Assembly (NCBI GenBank): GCA_902493985.1
Contig: CABURR010000001.1
Coordinates: 25,350-89,349 of the forward strand
DNA: 64,000 nucleotides
Direction of reading: 5' to 3'
Source of the DNA: an uncultured Collinsella sp.
Lineage (GTDB): Bacteria; Actinomycetota; Coriobacteriia; Coriobacteriales; Coriobacteriaceae
Below are positions 18,960 through 26,803 of this stretch, piece after piece; position 1 is the stretch's first letter, and every line of letters starts with the position of its first letter. A program made the position numbers and the translations under genes. The notes beneath the pieces were generated by a model, which saw only the letters and a list, made by a program, of their open reading frames with translations, was not told the origin of the DNA and did no database searches.

Positions 18960-19569
18960 TGTTTACGCTCCCTTCTGCTTTCTCGGACAGACCCTGGGCC
19001 ACAGCGGTAACGTCGACGACCGGACCGTTTTCGATCGAGCGCAGGCGCTTGGCCTCGTCGAGCTCGCGATCGGCCGCGCCGCCCATGACGGTCAGCGCCT
19101 TGGTGGGGCACGCCGCCACACAATGCGGACCGTCCGGATCGAAGGCGCACAGGTCGCACTTAACAGCGCAGGTGTACTGGCCGGGAGCCCACGTAAGCAG
19201 GCTGCTCAGGGACTTAGGATACGAAGGCGTCGGGTCGCACATGCCTGCGACACCGGCGATAGACGTGCCATCGGGATGGATGGCTCCGAAGGGGCACGCG
19301 ATGGCGCACAGCCTGCACCCGATGCACTCCTGCTCCTTGACGTGGATGCGATCGCCATCGTGCTCGATGGCATTCACCGGGCAGACCTCGGCGCAGGGGG
19401 CACCCTCGCAATGGTGGCAGGCAAGGGCGGCCGAAATACCGCCGGTCTTCACGAGCGCCAGGCGCGGCGTATCCTGAAGACCCTGCATCCGGTGGGCGTC
19501 GGCACAGGCGGACTGGCATGTTCCGCAGCCGATGCACCTCTCCGGGTTGATGTCGATGAAGCGGTTCAT
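18952..19569 (-). CDS. hyfA: Hydrogenase-4 electron-transfer subunit A (4 x [4Fe-4S])
   Basis: The 205-residue ferredoxin-like protein of the HycB/HydN/HyfA type has CIGCGTCQSAC, CHHCEGAPCAEVCPVNAI, CIGCRLCAIACPFGAI and CDLC...CVAACPTKAL motifs, enough for four clusters. It carries electrons from FdhF to the hydrogenase module. ATG 19569 follows AGGAAG; a GTG two codons earlier is possible. It is the first hyf gene after fdhF, with a hairpin in the gap that may lower transcription relative to fdhF. Confidence 0.92.
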   Translation of the reverse strand: MNRFIDINPERCIGCGTCQSACADAHRMQGLQDTPRLALVKTGGISAALACHHCEGAPCAEVCPVNAIEHDGDRIHVKEQECIGCRLCAIACPFGAIHPDGTSIAGVAGMCDPTPSYPKSLSSLLTWAPGQYTCAVKCDLCAFDPDGPHCVAACPTKALTVMGGAADRELDEAKRLRSIENGPVVDVTAVAQGLSEKAEGSVNNG

Positions 19570-19591
19570 CCCCACTTCCTTTCAAAATAAC

Positions 19592-19626
19592 GGGCCGGGC
19601 TCCCGAACGTACGGGACGCCCGGCCC
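19592..19626 (-). terminator. Hairpin/partial terminator between fdhF and hyfA
   Basis: GGGCCGGGC pairs with GCCCGGCCC with an inner CCCG/CGGG stem, and the minus-strand tail reads GTTATTTTG. It would let some transcripts stop after fdhF, with readthrough into the hyf genes. Confidence 0.6.
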
Positions 19627-19647
19627 AAAAAGCCAACGAGAACGGGA

Positions 19648-21870
19648 CTACACGATTTGATTCACGTGCGTCTCGTCGTCGAACTTGGCGGCGCCAGGCT
19701 CAACGTCCTGGGGAGCGGCGGCGTCCACCAGAGCCTGCTTGAGCTCGGTGTACTGACGCTCGACCTCGCCCTCGGCCCAGACCTGGTCGGCGATAGCGTC
19801 GACCTGGCAGGCGGAGAACTTGTCCTCGGGCGTATGCGAGACCGGGTCGACCTTGTGCATGGTCAGCTCGTTGCACTTGCCGATCCACCACTGGTAGGTC
19901 ATATAGACCGTGCCCTTGTTGATGCGGTCGCTCACGTCGGCGCGGCTGTATACCTGGCCGCGGCGGCTGTGGATCGAGACGATGTCGCCATTCTTGATGC
20001 CGCGTGCCTGGGCGTCCGCGGGATTCATGCGGACAAAGCCGGGCTCGTCGGCAAGCAGTGCCAGCGTCTTGCAGTTGCCGGTCATCGAGCGGCAGCTGTA
20101 GTGGCCGACCTCGCGGACGGTGCACAGGATGAGCGGGTACTCATCGTCGGGAAGCTCGGAGGGCGCCTCCCAATCGTGTGCCATCAGGTTGGCGCGACCG
20201 TCCTTGGTGGTGAACTTGCCACCAGCGAACATGTCGGGCGTACCGTGGTCGTTCACATCGGTGCTCTTGACCGGCCACTGGGCGTAGCCGCCCTCGGGAG
20301 CCATCTTCTCGTAGGTTGCGCCCACAAAGTTGGGGCACAGGCTAATGCACTCGTTCCAGATCTGCTCGGTGTTGTCGTAGTGCATGGGGTAACCCATGCG
20401 CGTGGACAGGTCCGCGAAGATCTCCCAGTCGTGACGGCACTCGCCCTTGGGCGGAACGGCCGCGTCAAAGTGCTGGAAGCTACGGTCAGATGCGGTAAAG
20501 ACACCCTCGTGCTCGCCCCAAGAGGTGGCAGGCAGGATGACGTCGGCGAGCATGGTCGTCTGCGTCATAAAGATGTCCTGGCAAATGAACAGATCCAGCT
20601 CGGAGAGCGTCTTGCGCATACCGGCCGAATCGGGCTCGGTCTGCACCGGATCCTCGCCGTAGTTGTAGAAGCAGTGCACCTTGCCCTCGTCGACCAGGTG
20701 GCCCAGGTCGGTGAGCTTGTAGCCCTCCTCGAGCGGGAGCTTTTCCTCGGGCACGCCCCAAGCCTTGGCAAACTTGGCGCGCACTGCGGGGTCAGTGACC
20801 TTTTGGTAGCCAGGGTACAGGTTGGGCAGCATGCCCATATCGCAGGAGCCCTGGACGTTGTTCTGACCACGCACGGGCGCGAGGCCGGAATTGGGTTTGC
20901 CGATCTGGCCGGCAACGCAGGCGATGGAGGCGATGGTGTGCACCGTCTTCAGGTTCTGCTTCTGCTGGCATACGCCCATACCCCAGCCAATGATGGCAGA
21001 GGGCTTCGCCGTGGCGTACATCTCGGCAGCTTGGTGGATCAACGCGGGCTCGACACCCGTGATGTCCTGTACGGATTCGGGAGTGTAATTCTTGATGGTC
21101 TCCCACCACTCGTCAAAGCCGTTCGTGTGCTCGGCGACGAATTCCTTGTCGTAGAGGCCATCGTTGACCAAGCAGTTGGCAAAGGCGTTGAGGAACGCGA
21201 CATTGCAACCGTTCTTGATCGGAAGGTAGAGATCGGCGATACGCGCGGTTTCGATATGGCGCGGGTCGGCGACGATGATCTTGCAACCCTTTTCTTTGGC
21301 TCGCACGATACGCCTTGCGACGATGGGGTGCGAATCGGCAGGGTTATAGCCGAAGAGGAAAATGCAGCCCGCATCCTCCATACCGGGGATGGAGCATGAC
21401 ATGCAACCTGAACCAACCGTGTCCATCAGACCGAGGACAGTAGGGCCGTGTCAAGTACGAGCGCAGTTGTCCACGCTGTGGGTGCCGATGCACGCACGCG
21501 TAAACTTCTGCATGACGTAGTTCGCCTCATTGCCGCCGCCTCGCGAAGAGCCGGTGGTCATGACAGCGTTAGGACCATATTCGTCAATTATGGCCTGCAT
21601 CTTAGATGCGGTGAAATCCAGTGCCTCATCCCAGCTTACGCGCTCAAGATCCGCGCCCTTAGTGCGGCGGATCATCGGGTGCAGTACGCGAGGAGTCAAG
21701 ATCTTGGTGTCGTTGATGAAGTCGTAGCCGCTCATGCCCTTAAGGCACAGCTCGCTCTGGTTGGTGATGCCGTTGAGCGGTTCGGTACCCACGACCTGGC
21801 CGTTTTGGACCAGGAGGTTAAACTGGCAACCGGCGCCGCAATACGGGCAAATCACTTTATGCTTCTCCAT
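19648..21870 (-). CDS. fdhF: Selenocysteine-containing formate dehydrogenase H
   Basis: The 740-residue protein reads through an in-frame UGA at 21451-21453. That codon is residue 140, the same position as Sec140 of E. coli FdhF, in the context NCART-U-HGPTVLGL. The [4Fe-4S] ligands are C8, C11, C15 and C42. Molybdopterin-binding segments follow (GYNPADSHPIVARRI, MGVCQQKQN, RGQNNVQGSCDMG), and a C-terminal domain includes REVGHYSCRSMTGN. It oxidises formate in the cytoplasm and passes electrons to HydN/HyfA. ATG 21870 has GGAGG upstream. Ordinary gene callers would split it at the UGA into two pieces (from 21921 and from 21426). A SECIS-like hairpin follows the UGA. Confidence 0.96.
21420..21439 (-). 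promoter_or_regulatory. bSECIS-type hairpin of fdhF
   Basis: In the minus-strand mRNA, TGTCC pairs with GGACA around a ten-base loop holding GGTCT, starting 11 bases after the UGA. E. coli fdhF also has a GGUCU apical motif bound by SelB, at a similar distance. Confidence 0.8.
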
Positions 21871-21946
21871 GACACCCTCCTTCCTTTCTCTGCTACCGAA
21901 TGCTCGGTACTTATTTGACAATCATTGGGCCTGTTTGGCCGTCCGC

Positions 21947-22465
21947 TTACGCCTCGTTTTCGATGGTGGCGCGGGCACGCTCGGCGGTCAGTTCCGCCAA
22001 GCGTTCCTCGTCTACCAAGGTGAGGCCCTTGGTCGGGCACGCCTCAGCACACGCCGGACCGCCGGGACGGTCCACGCACAGGTCGCACTTGAGCACGAAG
22101 CTCTTAGTCTGCGAACCCACGCGCACGTCGCCCATCAAGACGGGGACCTGCGTAGTCGCCACACTCACGGCGCCAAAGGGGCAGGCCATGACGCAGCTCT
22201 TGCAGCCGATGCAGTTGTCCTCGTTGACGCCGATGCGATGGTTCTTTGGATCAAAGAACAAGGCGCCCGTAGGGCAGGCCTTGGCGCACGGAGCGTCCTC
22301 GCAGTGGTGACATGCCACCGGCGCGGAAATCTCGTAGGTGCGCGTTACGCGCAAGCGAGGTGCGGCGATGTTGCCGGGAATATCGTGCGCCTCGATGCAC
22401 GCCGCCATACAGGTTTGGCACCCAATGCAGCGTGAAGAATCAGCCACGACTCGTTTATTGCCCAT
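21947..22465 (-). CDS. hydN: HydN-type ferredoxin (4 x [4Fe-4S])
   Basis: The 172-residue protein starts at ATG 22465 with GGAGG upstream. It has four cluster motifs: CIGCQTCMAAC, CHHCEDAPCAKACPTGAL, CIGCKSCVMACPFGAV and CDLC...CAEACPTKGL. In E. coli HydN works with FdhF; here the gene lies 76 bases upstream of fdhF and is the first gene of the operon. It resembles HyfA closely, so either could be the direct FdhF partner. Confidence 0.88.
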   Translation of the reverse strand: MGNKRVVADSSRCIGCQTCMAACIEAHDIPGNIAAPRLRVTRTYEISAPVACHHCEDAPCAKACPTGALFFDPKNHRIGVNEDNCIGCKSCVMACPFGAVSVATTQVPVLMGDVRVGSQTKSFVLKCDLCVDRPGGPACAEACPTKGLTLVDEERLAELTAERARATIENEA

Positions 22466-22643
22466 GTTGTTCACTCCCTCCTGAATCCCATGCCGGAGAG
22501 ACCCTGCCGACGTTGTCCCAGACCGCCCGTGGTCCGGCATCGGCGTATCGAGCGCATGCGGCGAAACAGGCGCTTCGATAGAGTTCCTCCAACGATATAC
22601 AGGCTAAATATACGCAGTTGCAGGTGGCAAACTTGAGCATAGG

Positions 22644-22669
22644 CCCTGCAATACGGGTGTATTGCAGGG
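22644..22669. promoter_or_regulatory. Perfect 11-bp inverted repeat upstream of hydN
   Basis: CCCTGCAATAC and GTATTGCAGGG flank the four bases GGGT, about 180 bases upstream of the hydN start. The gap 22466-22893 contains no gene I can support. The repeat looks like an operator for the formate hydrogenlyase operon. It is less likely to be a terminator, because no gene ends here. Confidence 0.5.
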
Positions 22670-22838
22670 GTTTTGGCAGGTTGGAATTATTCTCTAGTAG
22701 CTATAAAGGTGAGTGTATTACATGCGTACGCCTCAGAGATTTTTACGCGCTCTCATTTTGGATGTACTACGCTTGTATTCGTGTTAATGGTTATTTACTT
22801 GAGTAAAATAAAGTAATGGTTATAAGATTCTAAGATGT

Positions 22839-22850
22839 CGGTATATACCG
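22839..22850. promoter_or_regulatory. Palindrome CGGTATATACCG upstream of the toxin-antitoxin pair
   Basis: A perfect 12-base palindrome lies 43 bases before the antitoxin ATG in AT-rich DNA. RelB-type antitoxins usually bind such sites to repress their own operon, so this is a candidate autoregulatory operator. Confidence 0.45.
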
Positions 22851-22893
22851 CATTTGACCGACTATATTGCACGCTAGCTAAGGGAGGGCAGTG

Positions 22894-23217
22894 ATGTCAT
22901 CGACGCAAAAACGAGCCATCCTGCAGGTGCGCATTCGCGAAGAGGACAAGCAGCATGCCGAGCGCCTCTACGACGCCATGGGCACATCGCTTGCCGAGGC
23001 CGTCCGTCTATTTGTCGCGCAGAGCATTTTGATGCGCAAGCTCCCCTTTCAGCCGGTCGCCGTGCGCTCAAAGGACGGCACCGCCGCCTATGGATCGCTC
23101 AAAGCATATGGTGACCCCAATCGCCGCGCCGAGGAGCGCAATGCCTGGATTGAGTACCTTGCCACGGAAAGCGACGATTCGATTTTGGGTCCCGAGGAAG
23201 TAGATATCCATGAGTAG
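22894..23217 (+). CDS. RelB/DinJ-family antitoxin
   Basis: The 107-residue protein has the RelB/DinJ N-terminal ribbon-helix-helix pattern: ILQVRIREEDKQHAERLYDAMGTSLAEAVRLFVAQSI. Its C-terminal part is acidic and probably disordered, suited to wrapping a toxin. ATG 22894 follows GGGAGG; a GTG one codon earlier is possible. It overlaps the following PIN-domain gene by 8 bases, typical of a co-translated toxin-antitoxin pair. It is expected to neutralise the toxin and repress the operon. Confidence 0.8.
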   Translation: MSSTQKRAILQVRIREEDKQHAERLYDAMGTSLAEAVRLFVAQSILMRKLPFQPVAVRSKDGTAAYGSLKAYGDPNRRAEERNAWIEYLATESDDSILGPEEVDIHE

Positions 23218-23686
23218 CACCATCATCGACGAGACCGTCATCCTACGCTACCTGCTTGACGACGACGAGGTCCTGTCACCGCGCGCCGCCAAGGTTATCG
23301 CCACGCGCACCGCTCGCGTCTACCCCGAAATCATCACGCGCGTCGTGGTCACGCTGCGCGACGTCTATAAGGTTCCCCGCGCTGAGATTGCTGCGGCCAT
23401 GAAAAGGCTGCTCGATGACGTCATGGTCGACGAGCCCACCGTTGTCGCCCTTGCCATCAAACTCTTTGGCAAGACCCATATGGACTTTACCGACTGCCTC
23501 CTCGCAGCCCGAACCGCCATCTACAACGATGATGTCGTGAGCTTTGGCAAGCCCATCATCCAAGGCATGATCGATTACCGCCACAAGCGCCAAACCACTG
23601 CCGACGCCCGCAGCCGCAGCACCGACGCCCGCGGCCACAGTACCGACGCCGCCATCGACAAACTCCGCCACCGCCCCCGCAGCTAA
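23210..23686 (+). CDS. PIN-domain putative toxin ribonuclease
   Basis: The 158-residue protein starts with a PIN-like strand (IIDETVILRYLLDDDE), continues with helices, and has a late MDFTDCLLAAR segment that holds the second acidic pair; a final strand (DDVVSFGKPI) completes the fold. The acids would bind Mg for RNA cleavage. The last ~25 residues (about 134-158) are a low-complexity Arg/Ser/Thr/Asp tail ending in a basic stretch, outside the normal PIN fold. Pairing of a RelB-type antitoxin with a PIN toxin is less usual than with a RelE-type toxin. Activity is inferred only. Confidence 0.75.
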   Translation: MSSTIIDETVILRYLLDDDEVLSPRAAKVIATRTARVYPEIITRVVVTLRDVYKVPRAEIAAAMKRLLDDVMVDEPTVVALAIKLFGKTHMDFTDCLLAARTAIYNDDVVSFGKPIIQGMIDYRHKRQTTADARSRSTDARGHSTDAAIDKLRHRPRS

Positions 23687-23699
23687 CCCCATCCCCTCC

Positions 23700-23770
23700 T
23701 AAGTTGCGGTGAAATACGGACTGTTTTTGCTGGTCAAACCGCAAAACAGTCCGTATTTCACCGCAACTTA
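23700..23770. repeat. Palindromic repeat family A, copy 1
   Basis: Two perfect 28-base arms beginning TAAGTTGCGGTGAAATACGG and ending in the reverse complement enclose a 15-base loop. It lies between convergent genes (toxin on + and the next gene on -), so it could end transcription from both sides. Copies 2 and 3 are at 24984 and 48583. Confidence 0.9.
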
Positions 23771-23796
23771 TTGAAGGTTGACCGCGAACGATTTCG

Positions 23797-24798
23797 CTAT
23801 CGGGAGTCGGCGTAGGGTTTTGTTGTCGGAATGCCGTAGCCGCGCATCATGGCACCGAACGATTCCACGTCGTAGGTGTCCGAGAGTTTGAAATGAATGA
23901 CATTGTGGCCCATGGCGCGAAGGTTCGCGTCGCGCATGAGGGCCGCTCGATACGTTTTTGCCGCCGCCCGCTCTGGATCATTTTGAGCCTCGTCTTCAAA
24001 CTTGCCTAGCCCATGCAGCTCTGCCAGCGTCCATGAGCCGTCTGGCATCTGCCAGCCATAATCTGCTAGATAATAGCCAGCGTTTCCCGGTCGCGTTATC
24101 TCAACTTGAAGCTCAGGCGCGGCAACCCCAGCGAGAATCATCGCTGCTCTCGCCTCGGACTCGCCGCCATTGTCTGACCTGCCGTCCATATGCTCAAAAA
24201 CGTCAAAAGCACGCGCGATGCCATGCAACCCTCGGCAATTTGCCTGCGCATATGCCCGCAGCTCTTCGCGTTCGACATCGTACTCACGGGCCAAGCCATC
24301 GACATAGCCCAGCGCATAACGAAAGGCGCTCGTTCGAGCGATATCAACAACCGTTCGATACGGATCCGTCAGCGTAAACAGACCGAGCCGCCACACTTCG
24401 CCCGCCCGCCAGCGCTTGTATTCAACGAACTCATACGTATCCCGCCTTGTAGACCGTGGCAGCAGCACTTGCACTTTATCCAGAAGCGTATACGCCGAGC
24501 CGATACCATAGAGCAGCGCTGCCGTCGATCCGCAAAACACAGCATCCGGTTCAACGACCGCAATAGCGGATGCCAGCTGAAAGATGCGATCTTCAACCCC
24601 AAGATTATTCCAATAGACCGGATCAGCATACACATGGTTGTAAAGACGAAGCATGAGCTCTTTCTGCATAAGCTCGCGCGCACGGCGTTCATCCCAAGGA
24701 TCAATTGTTATAAGCAGCTGTCCATCTTGATGAATTCCAAGGGCCGAGAATAGCATCCTTGCATATGACTGCGGAAAATGTTTGCCTTTATCGAGCAT
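23797..24798 (-). CDS. Hypothetical protein, possibly AbiEi-like N-terminal region plus a nuclease-like C-terminal region
   Basis: I do not recognise this 333-residue soluble protein with confidence. The N-terminal half has a pattern like AbiEi-type or transcriptional-regulator proteins (VFCGSTAALLYGIGSAYTLLDKVQVLLPRS, then TDPYRTVVDIARTSAF). The C-terminal part (YLADYGWQMPDGSWTLAELHG...KTYRAALMRDANLRAMGHNVIHF) is reminiscent of the restriction-endonuclease-like fold seen in DUF559/Vsr-type proteins. ATG 24798 has GGGG at good spacing; earlier starts to 24819 are possible. It is flanked on both sides by family A palindromes, and neighbouring genes are a toxin-antitoxin pair, so an accessory or defence role is conceivable. 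Confidence 0.55.
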   Translation of the reverse strand: MLDKGKHFPQSYARMLFSALGIHQDGQLLITIDPWDERRARELMQKELMLRLYNHVYADPVYWNNLGVEDRIFQLASAIAVVEPDAVFCGSTAALLYGIGSAYTLLDKVQVLLPRSTRRDTYEFVEYKRWRAGEVWRLGLFTLTDPYRTVVDIARTSAFRYALGYVDGLAREYDVEREELRAYAQANCRGLHGIARAFDVFEHMDGRSDNGGESEARAAMILAGVAAPELQVEITRPGNAGYYLADYGWQMPDGSWTLAELHGLGKFEDEAQNDPERAAAKTYRAALMRDANLRAMGHNVIHFKLSDTYDVESFGAMMRGYGIPTTKPYADSR

Positions 24799-24983
24799 GG
24801 CCAACCCCATAACCATCACGGCGGAGAGAATACCATTACGCTATCGCATGCTTCCTTCCGCAGGCCTTGCCAAAAGCTGACCAAAAGCTTGACGTCGCAG
24901 GTCAGAGCTTCAAATAATATTTCCACTCTCGGTAGACGGTCGCTACGACCCTCCCAACGGCATCAAAATCCAACCTTACAAAT

Positions 24984-25050
24984 AGTTGCGGTGAAATACG
25001 GACTGCATGGGCCATAAAAGCCAAAAAACAGTCCGTATTTCACCGCAACT
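24984..25050. repeat. Palindromic repeat family A, copy 2
   Basis: Perfect 22-base arms, AGTTGCGGTGAAATACGG... and its complement, surround a 23-base loop. It lies between the tRNA terminator and the start of the hypothetical gene at 24798. Confidence 0.9.
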
Positions 25051-25088
25051 TAGGTGGGGATGTGGGGTCCCGGCATGTATATGAAAAT

Positions 25089-25116
25089 GGCTCTGGTCCC
25101 AAAAGGAACCAGAGCC
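25089..25116 (-). terminator. Terminator of the tRNA-Pro/tRNA-Gly transcript
   Basis: GGCTCTGGT pairs with ACCAGAGCC around a 10-base loop; on the minus strand it is followed by ATTTTCAT. Confidence 0.65.
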
Positions 25117-25129
25117 GTTTATCATCTTA

Positions 25130-25203
25130 TGGAGCGGGCGACGGGAATCGAACCCGCGTCATCAGCTTGGAAGGCTGGGGTTCTACCATTGAACTACGCC
25201 CGC
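25130..25203 (-). tRNA. tRNA-Gly (anticodon UCC)
   Basis: A 74-base cloverleaf on the minus strand with acceptor GCGGGCG/CGCCCGC, anticodon loop CTTCCAA and T loop TTCGATT. The CCA is encoded. Confidence 0.95.
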
Positions 25204-25209
25204 AAGATA

Positions 25210-25286
25210 TGGTCGGGACGACAGGATTTGAACCTGCGACATCCTGCTCCCAAAGCAGGCGCGCTACCAAACTGCGCCACGTCCCG
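25210..25286 (-). tRNA. tRNA-Pro (anticodon UGG)
   Basis: A 77-base cloverleaf on the minus strand with acceptor CGGGACG/CGTCCCG, anticodon loop TTTGGGA and T loop TTCAAAT. The CCA is encoded. It is followed 6 bases on by tRNA-Gly, so both are probably one transcript. Confidence 0.95.
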
Positions 25287-25377
25287 AAGGTGTTGAGCAG
25301 CTAAGGTCTAAACCTTGCGTGTCCCAAAGCGAAGGAAATTATAGGGGAGACTCCCCGCCTGTGCAAGCATTGATGCC

Positions 25378-26736
25378 TTAGCTCCTCGAATGTGCAACAA
25401 AACGACTATGGAGCAGGCCGATCACAAAGGCAACCACGGCAACCGGCGCCCACGCGGCACCGATATCCGCCAGCGGCAGAACATCAAACGGCAGCCACGC
25501 GCCCGCAAAGAACGCATCGCGGACCGAGGTGATCACGCTCTGCACGGCGACCACGCCGCCGACCCACACCCACACCTGCGGATGCGCGTCGCAAAAACCG
25601 TGCACCAAACCCATGAGGACCAGCACGATGGCGACGGGATACAAGGCGTTGAGCATGGGCACCGAGAACATAAGGATCACATCGAGGCCCACGTTGGAAA
25701 GCACGCACGAAAACGACGCGAACACAAAGGCGAGGATCGCGAAGGGGCGGCGCATGGCCTCCTCGGAGACCTCCGCTCCCCCTTCAACCACGTACGTCTC
25801 ACAGAAATAGCGCGCGCAGCAGCTAATGAGGCCGATGCACACGTTCATGCAGGCGAGGAAGAAAATCGCAAATACCACAACCGTGCCGGCAAGGCCAAAG
25901 TGCATGGAGGCCGAGCGAGCAAGGATTGCAGCGCCGTTGGTGGCGTCGGGCATCACGGTGCCGAGCTGCATACCGGCAAGGGCCAAGCCGCAATAGATGA
26001 TGGCCATGAGCACGCCGGCGATCACACCCGAACGCGAGATCTCGAAGGCCACACGCTTGTCATCGGTAACACCCAGCTCATGGATGGTCTCGGCGATGAT
26101 GATGCCGAAGGCGAGCGACGCGAGCAGGTCCATGGTCTGATAGCCAGTCAAAAAGCCCTGCACGGCGGCGCCTGCATCGTAGGGAGCCTGAGGCGCGGCA
26201 GCCGGTCCCAGTGGCGAGACCACGGCGGCACCCACGACCAACACGATGAGCGCAATGAGCGCGGGGCCCGTAATGCGGCCGAGCACGCGCGTGATGACAC
26301 CCGGGCGCAGCGTGAGCACAAACGCGACTACGAAGAACCCGATGGCAAACACCAGACGTGCCGTGCCGAGCGAAACACCCTCGGGCAGCAACGGTACCAG
26401 CATCTCAAAGGCCGTGGAGCTCGTACGCGGAATGGCAAGGCACGGGCCGATGGCCAGATATACTGCCGCGACAAAGAACTCGCCAAACTTGGGATGCACG
26501 CGGCCGGCCAGCTCGCGGGCCGTGCCGGCAAGCGCCACGGCGATAAAGCCCATGACGGGCAGGCCGATGGCGGCAATCAAAAAGCCAACCATGGCAAGCG
26601 GTGTGGCCGTGCCGGCCTGGAGCGCCAGCAACGGCGGAATGATGAGGTTGCCGGCGCCAAAGAGCATCGAGAACAGGGCGATGCCGACGGTAACGACATG
26701 GTCGGAGCGCAGACCGCGCGGTGCGGATGAGGCCAT
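25378..26736 (-). CDS. brnQ: Branched-chain amino acid:cation symporter
   Basis: The 452-residue membrane protein of the LIVCS family has about 12 helices and starts with the family stretch VTVGIALFSMLFGAGNLIIPPLLALQ. Later it has GPCLAIPRTSSTAFE and QTMDLLASLAFG, both typical of BrnQ. It imports Leu, Ile and Val with Na+ or H+. ATG 26736 has AAAGG upstream. It is separated from the upstream cysteine desulfurase by a strong terminator, so it is probably a single-gene unit. Confidence 0.92.
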   Translation of the reverse strand: MASSAPRGLRSDHVVTVGIALFSMLFGAGNLIIPPLLALQAGTATPLAMVGFLIAAIGLPVMGFIAVALAGTARELAGRVHPKFGEFFVAAVYLAIGPCLAIPRTSSTAFEMLVPLLPEGVSLGTARLVFAIGFFVVAFVLTLRPGVITRVLGRITGPALIALIVLVVGAAVVSPLGPAAAPQAPYDAGAAVQGFLTGYQTMDLLASLAFGIIIAETIHELGVTDDKRVAFEISRSGVIAGVLMAIIYCGLALAGMQLGTVMPDATNGAAILARSASMHFGLAGTVVVFAIFFLACMNVCIGLISCCARYFCETYVVEGGAEVSEEAMRRPFAILAFVFASFSCVLSNVGLDVILMFSVPMLNALYPVAIVLVLMGLVHGFCDAHPQVWVWVGGVVAVQSVITSVRDAFFAGAWLPFDVLPLADIGAAWAPVAVVAFVIGLLHSRFVAHSRS

Positions 26737-26764
26737 AGGCACACCTTTCGGGTCGAAACAAAAA

Positions 26765-26789
26765 CGGGACGGGCAAAAGACCCGTCCCG
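26765..26789 (-). terminator. Intrinsic terminator ending the selD-yedF-csd operon
   Basis: CGGGACGGG pairs with CCCGTCCCG over a 7-base loop; the minus-strand tail is TTTTTGTTT. Confidence 0.85.
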
Positions 26790-26803
26790 CAAGTATATAC
26801 GCT

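Noticed and set aside
12287..18960. Very long open frames on the + strand (about 470-620 codons) opposite hyfF, hyfD and hyfB
   Set aside because: They are shadows of GC-rich genes: composition dominated by Asp/Glu/His/Gly/Arg, no family motifs, and the opposite frames encode well-recognised subunits.
21426..21453. fdhF as a pseudogene interrupted by a stop codon
   Set aside because: The UGA is at the exact Sec position with a SECIS-like hairpin, and selA, selB, selD and tRNA-Sec are all present.
22618..22806. 62-codon open frame upstream of the toxin-antitoxin genes
   Set aside because: No RBS and no family likeness, and it overlaps the perfect palindrome; probably chance.
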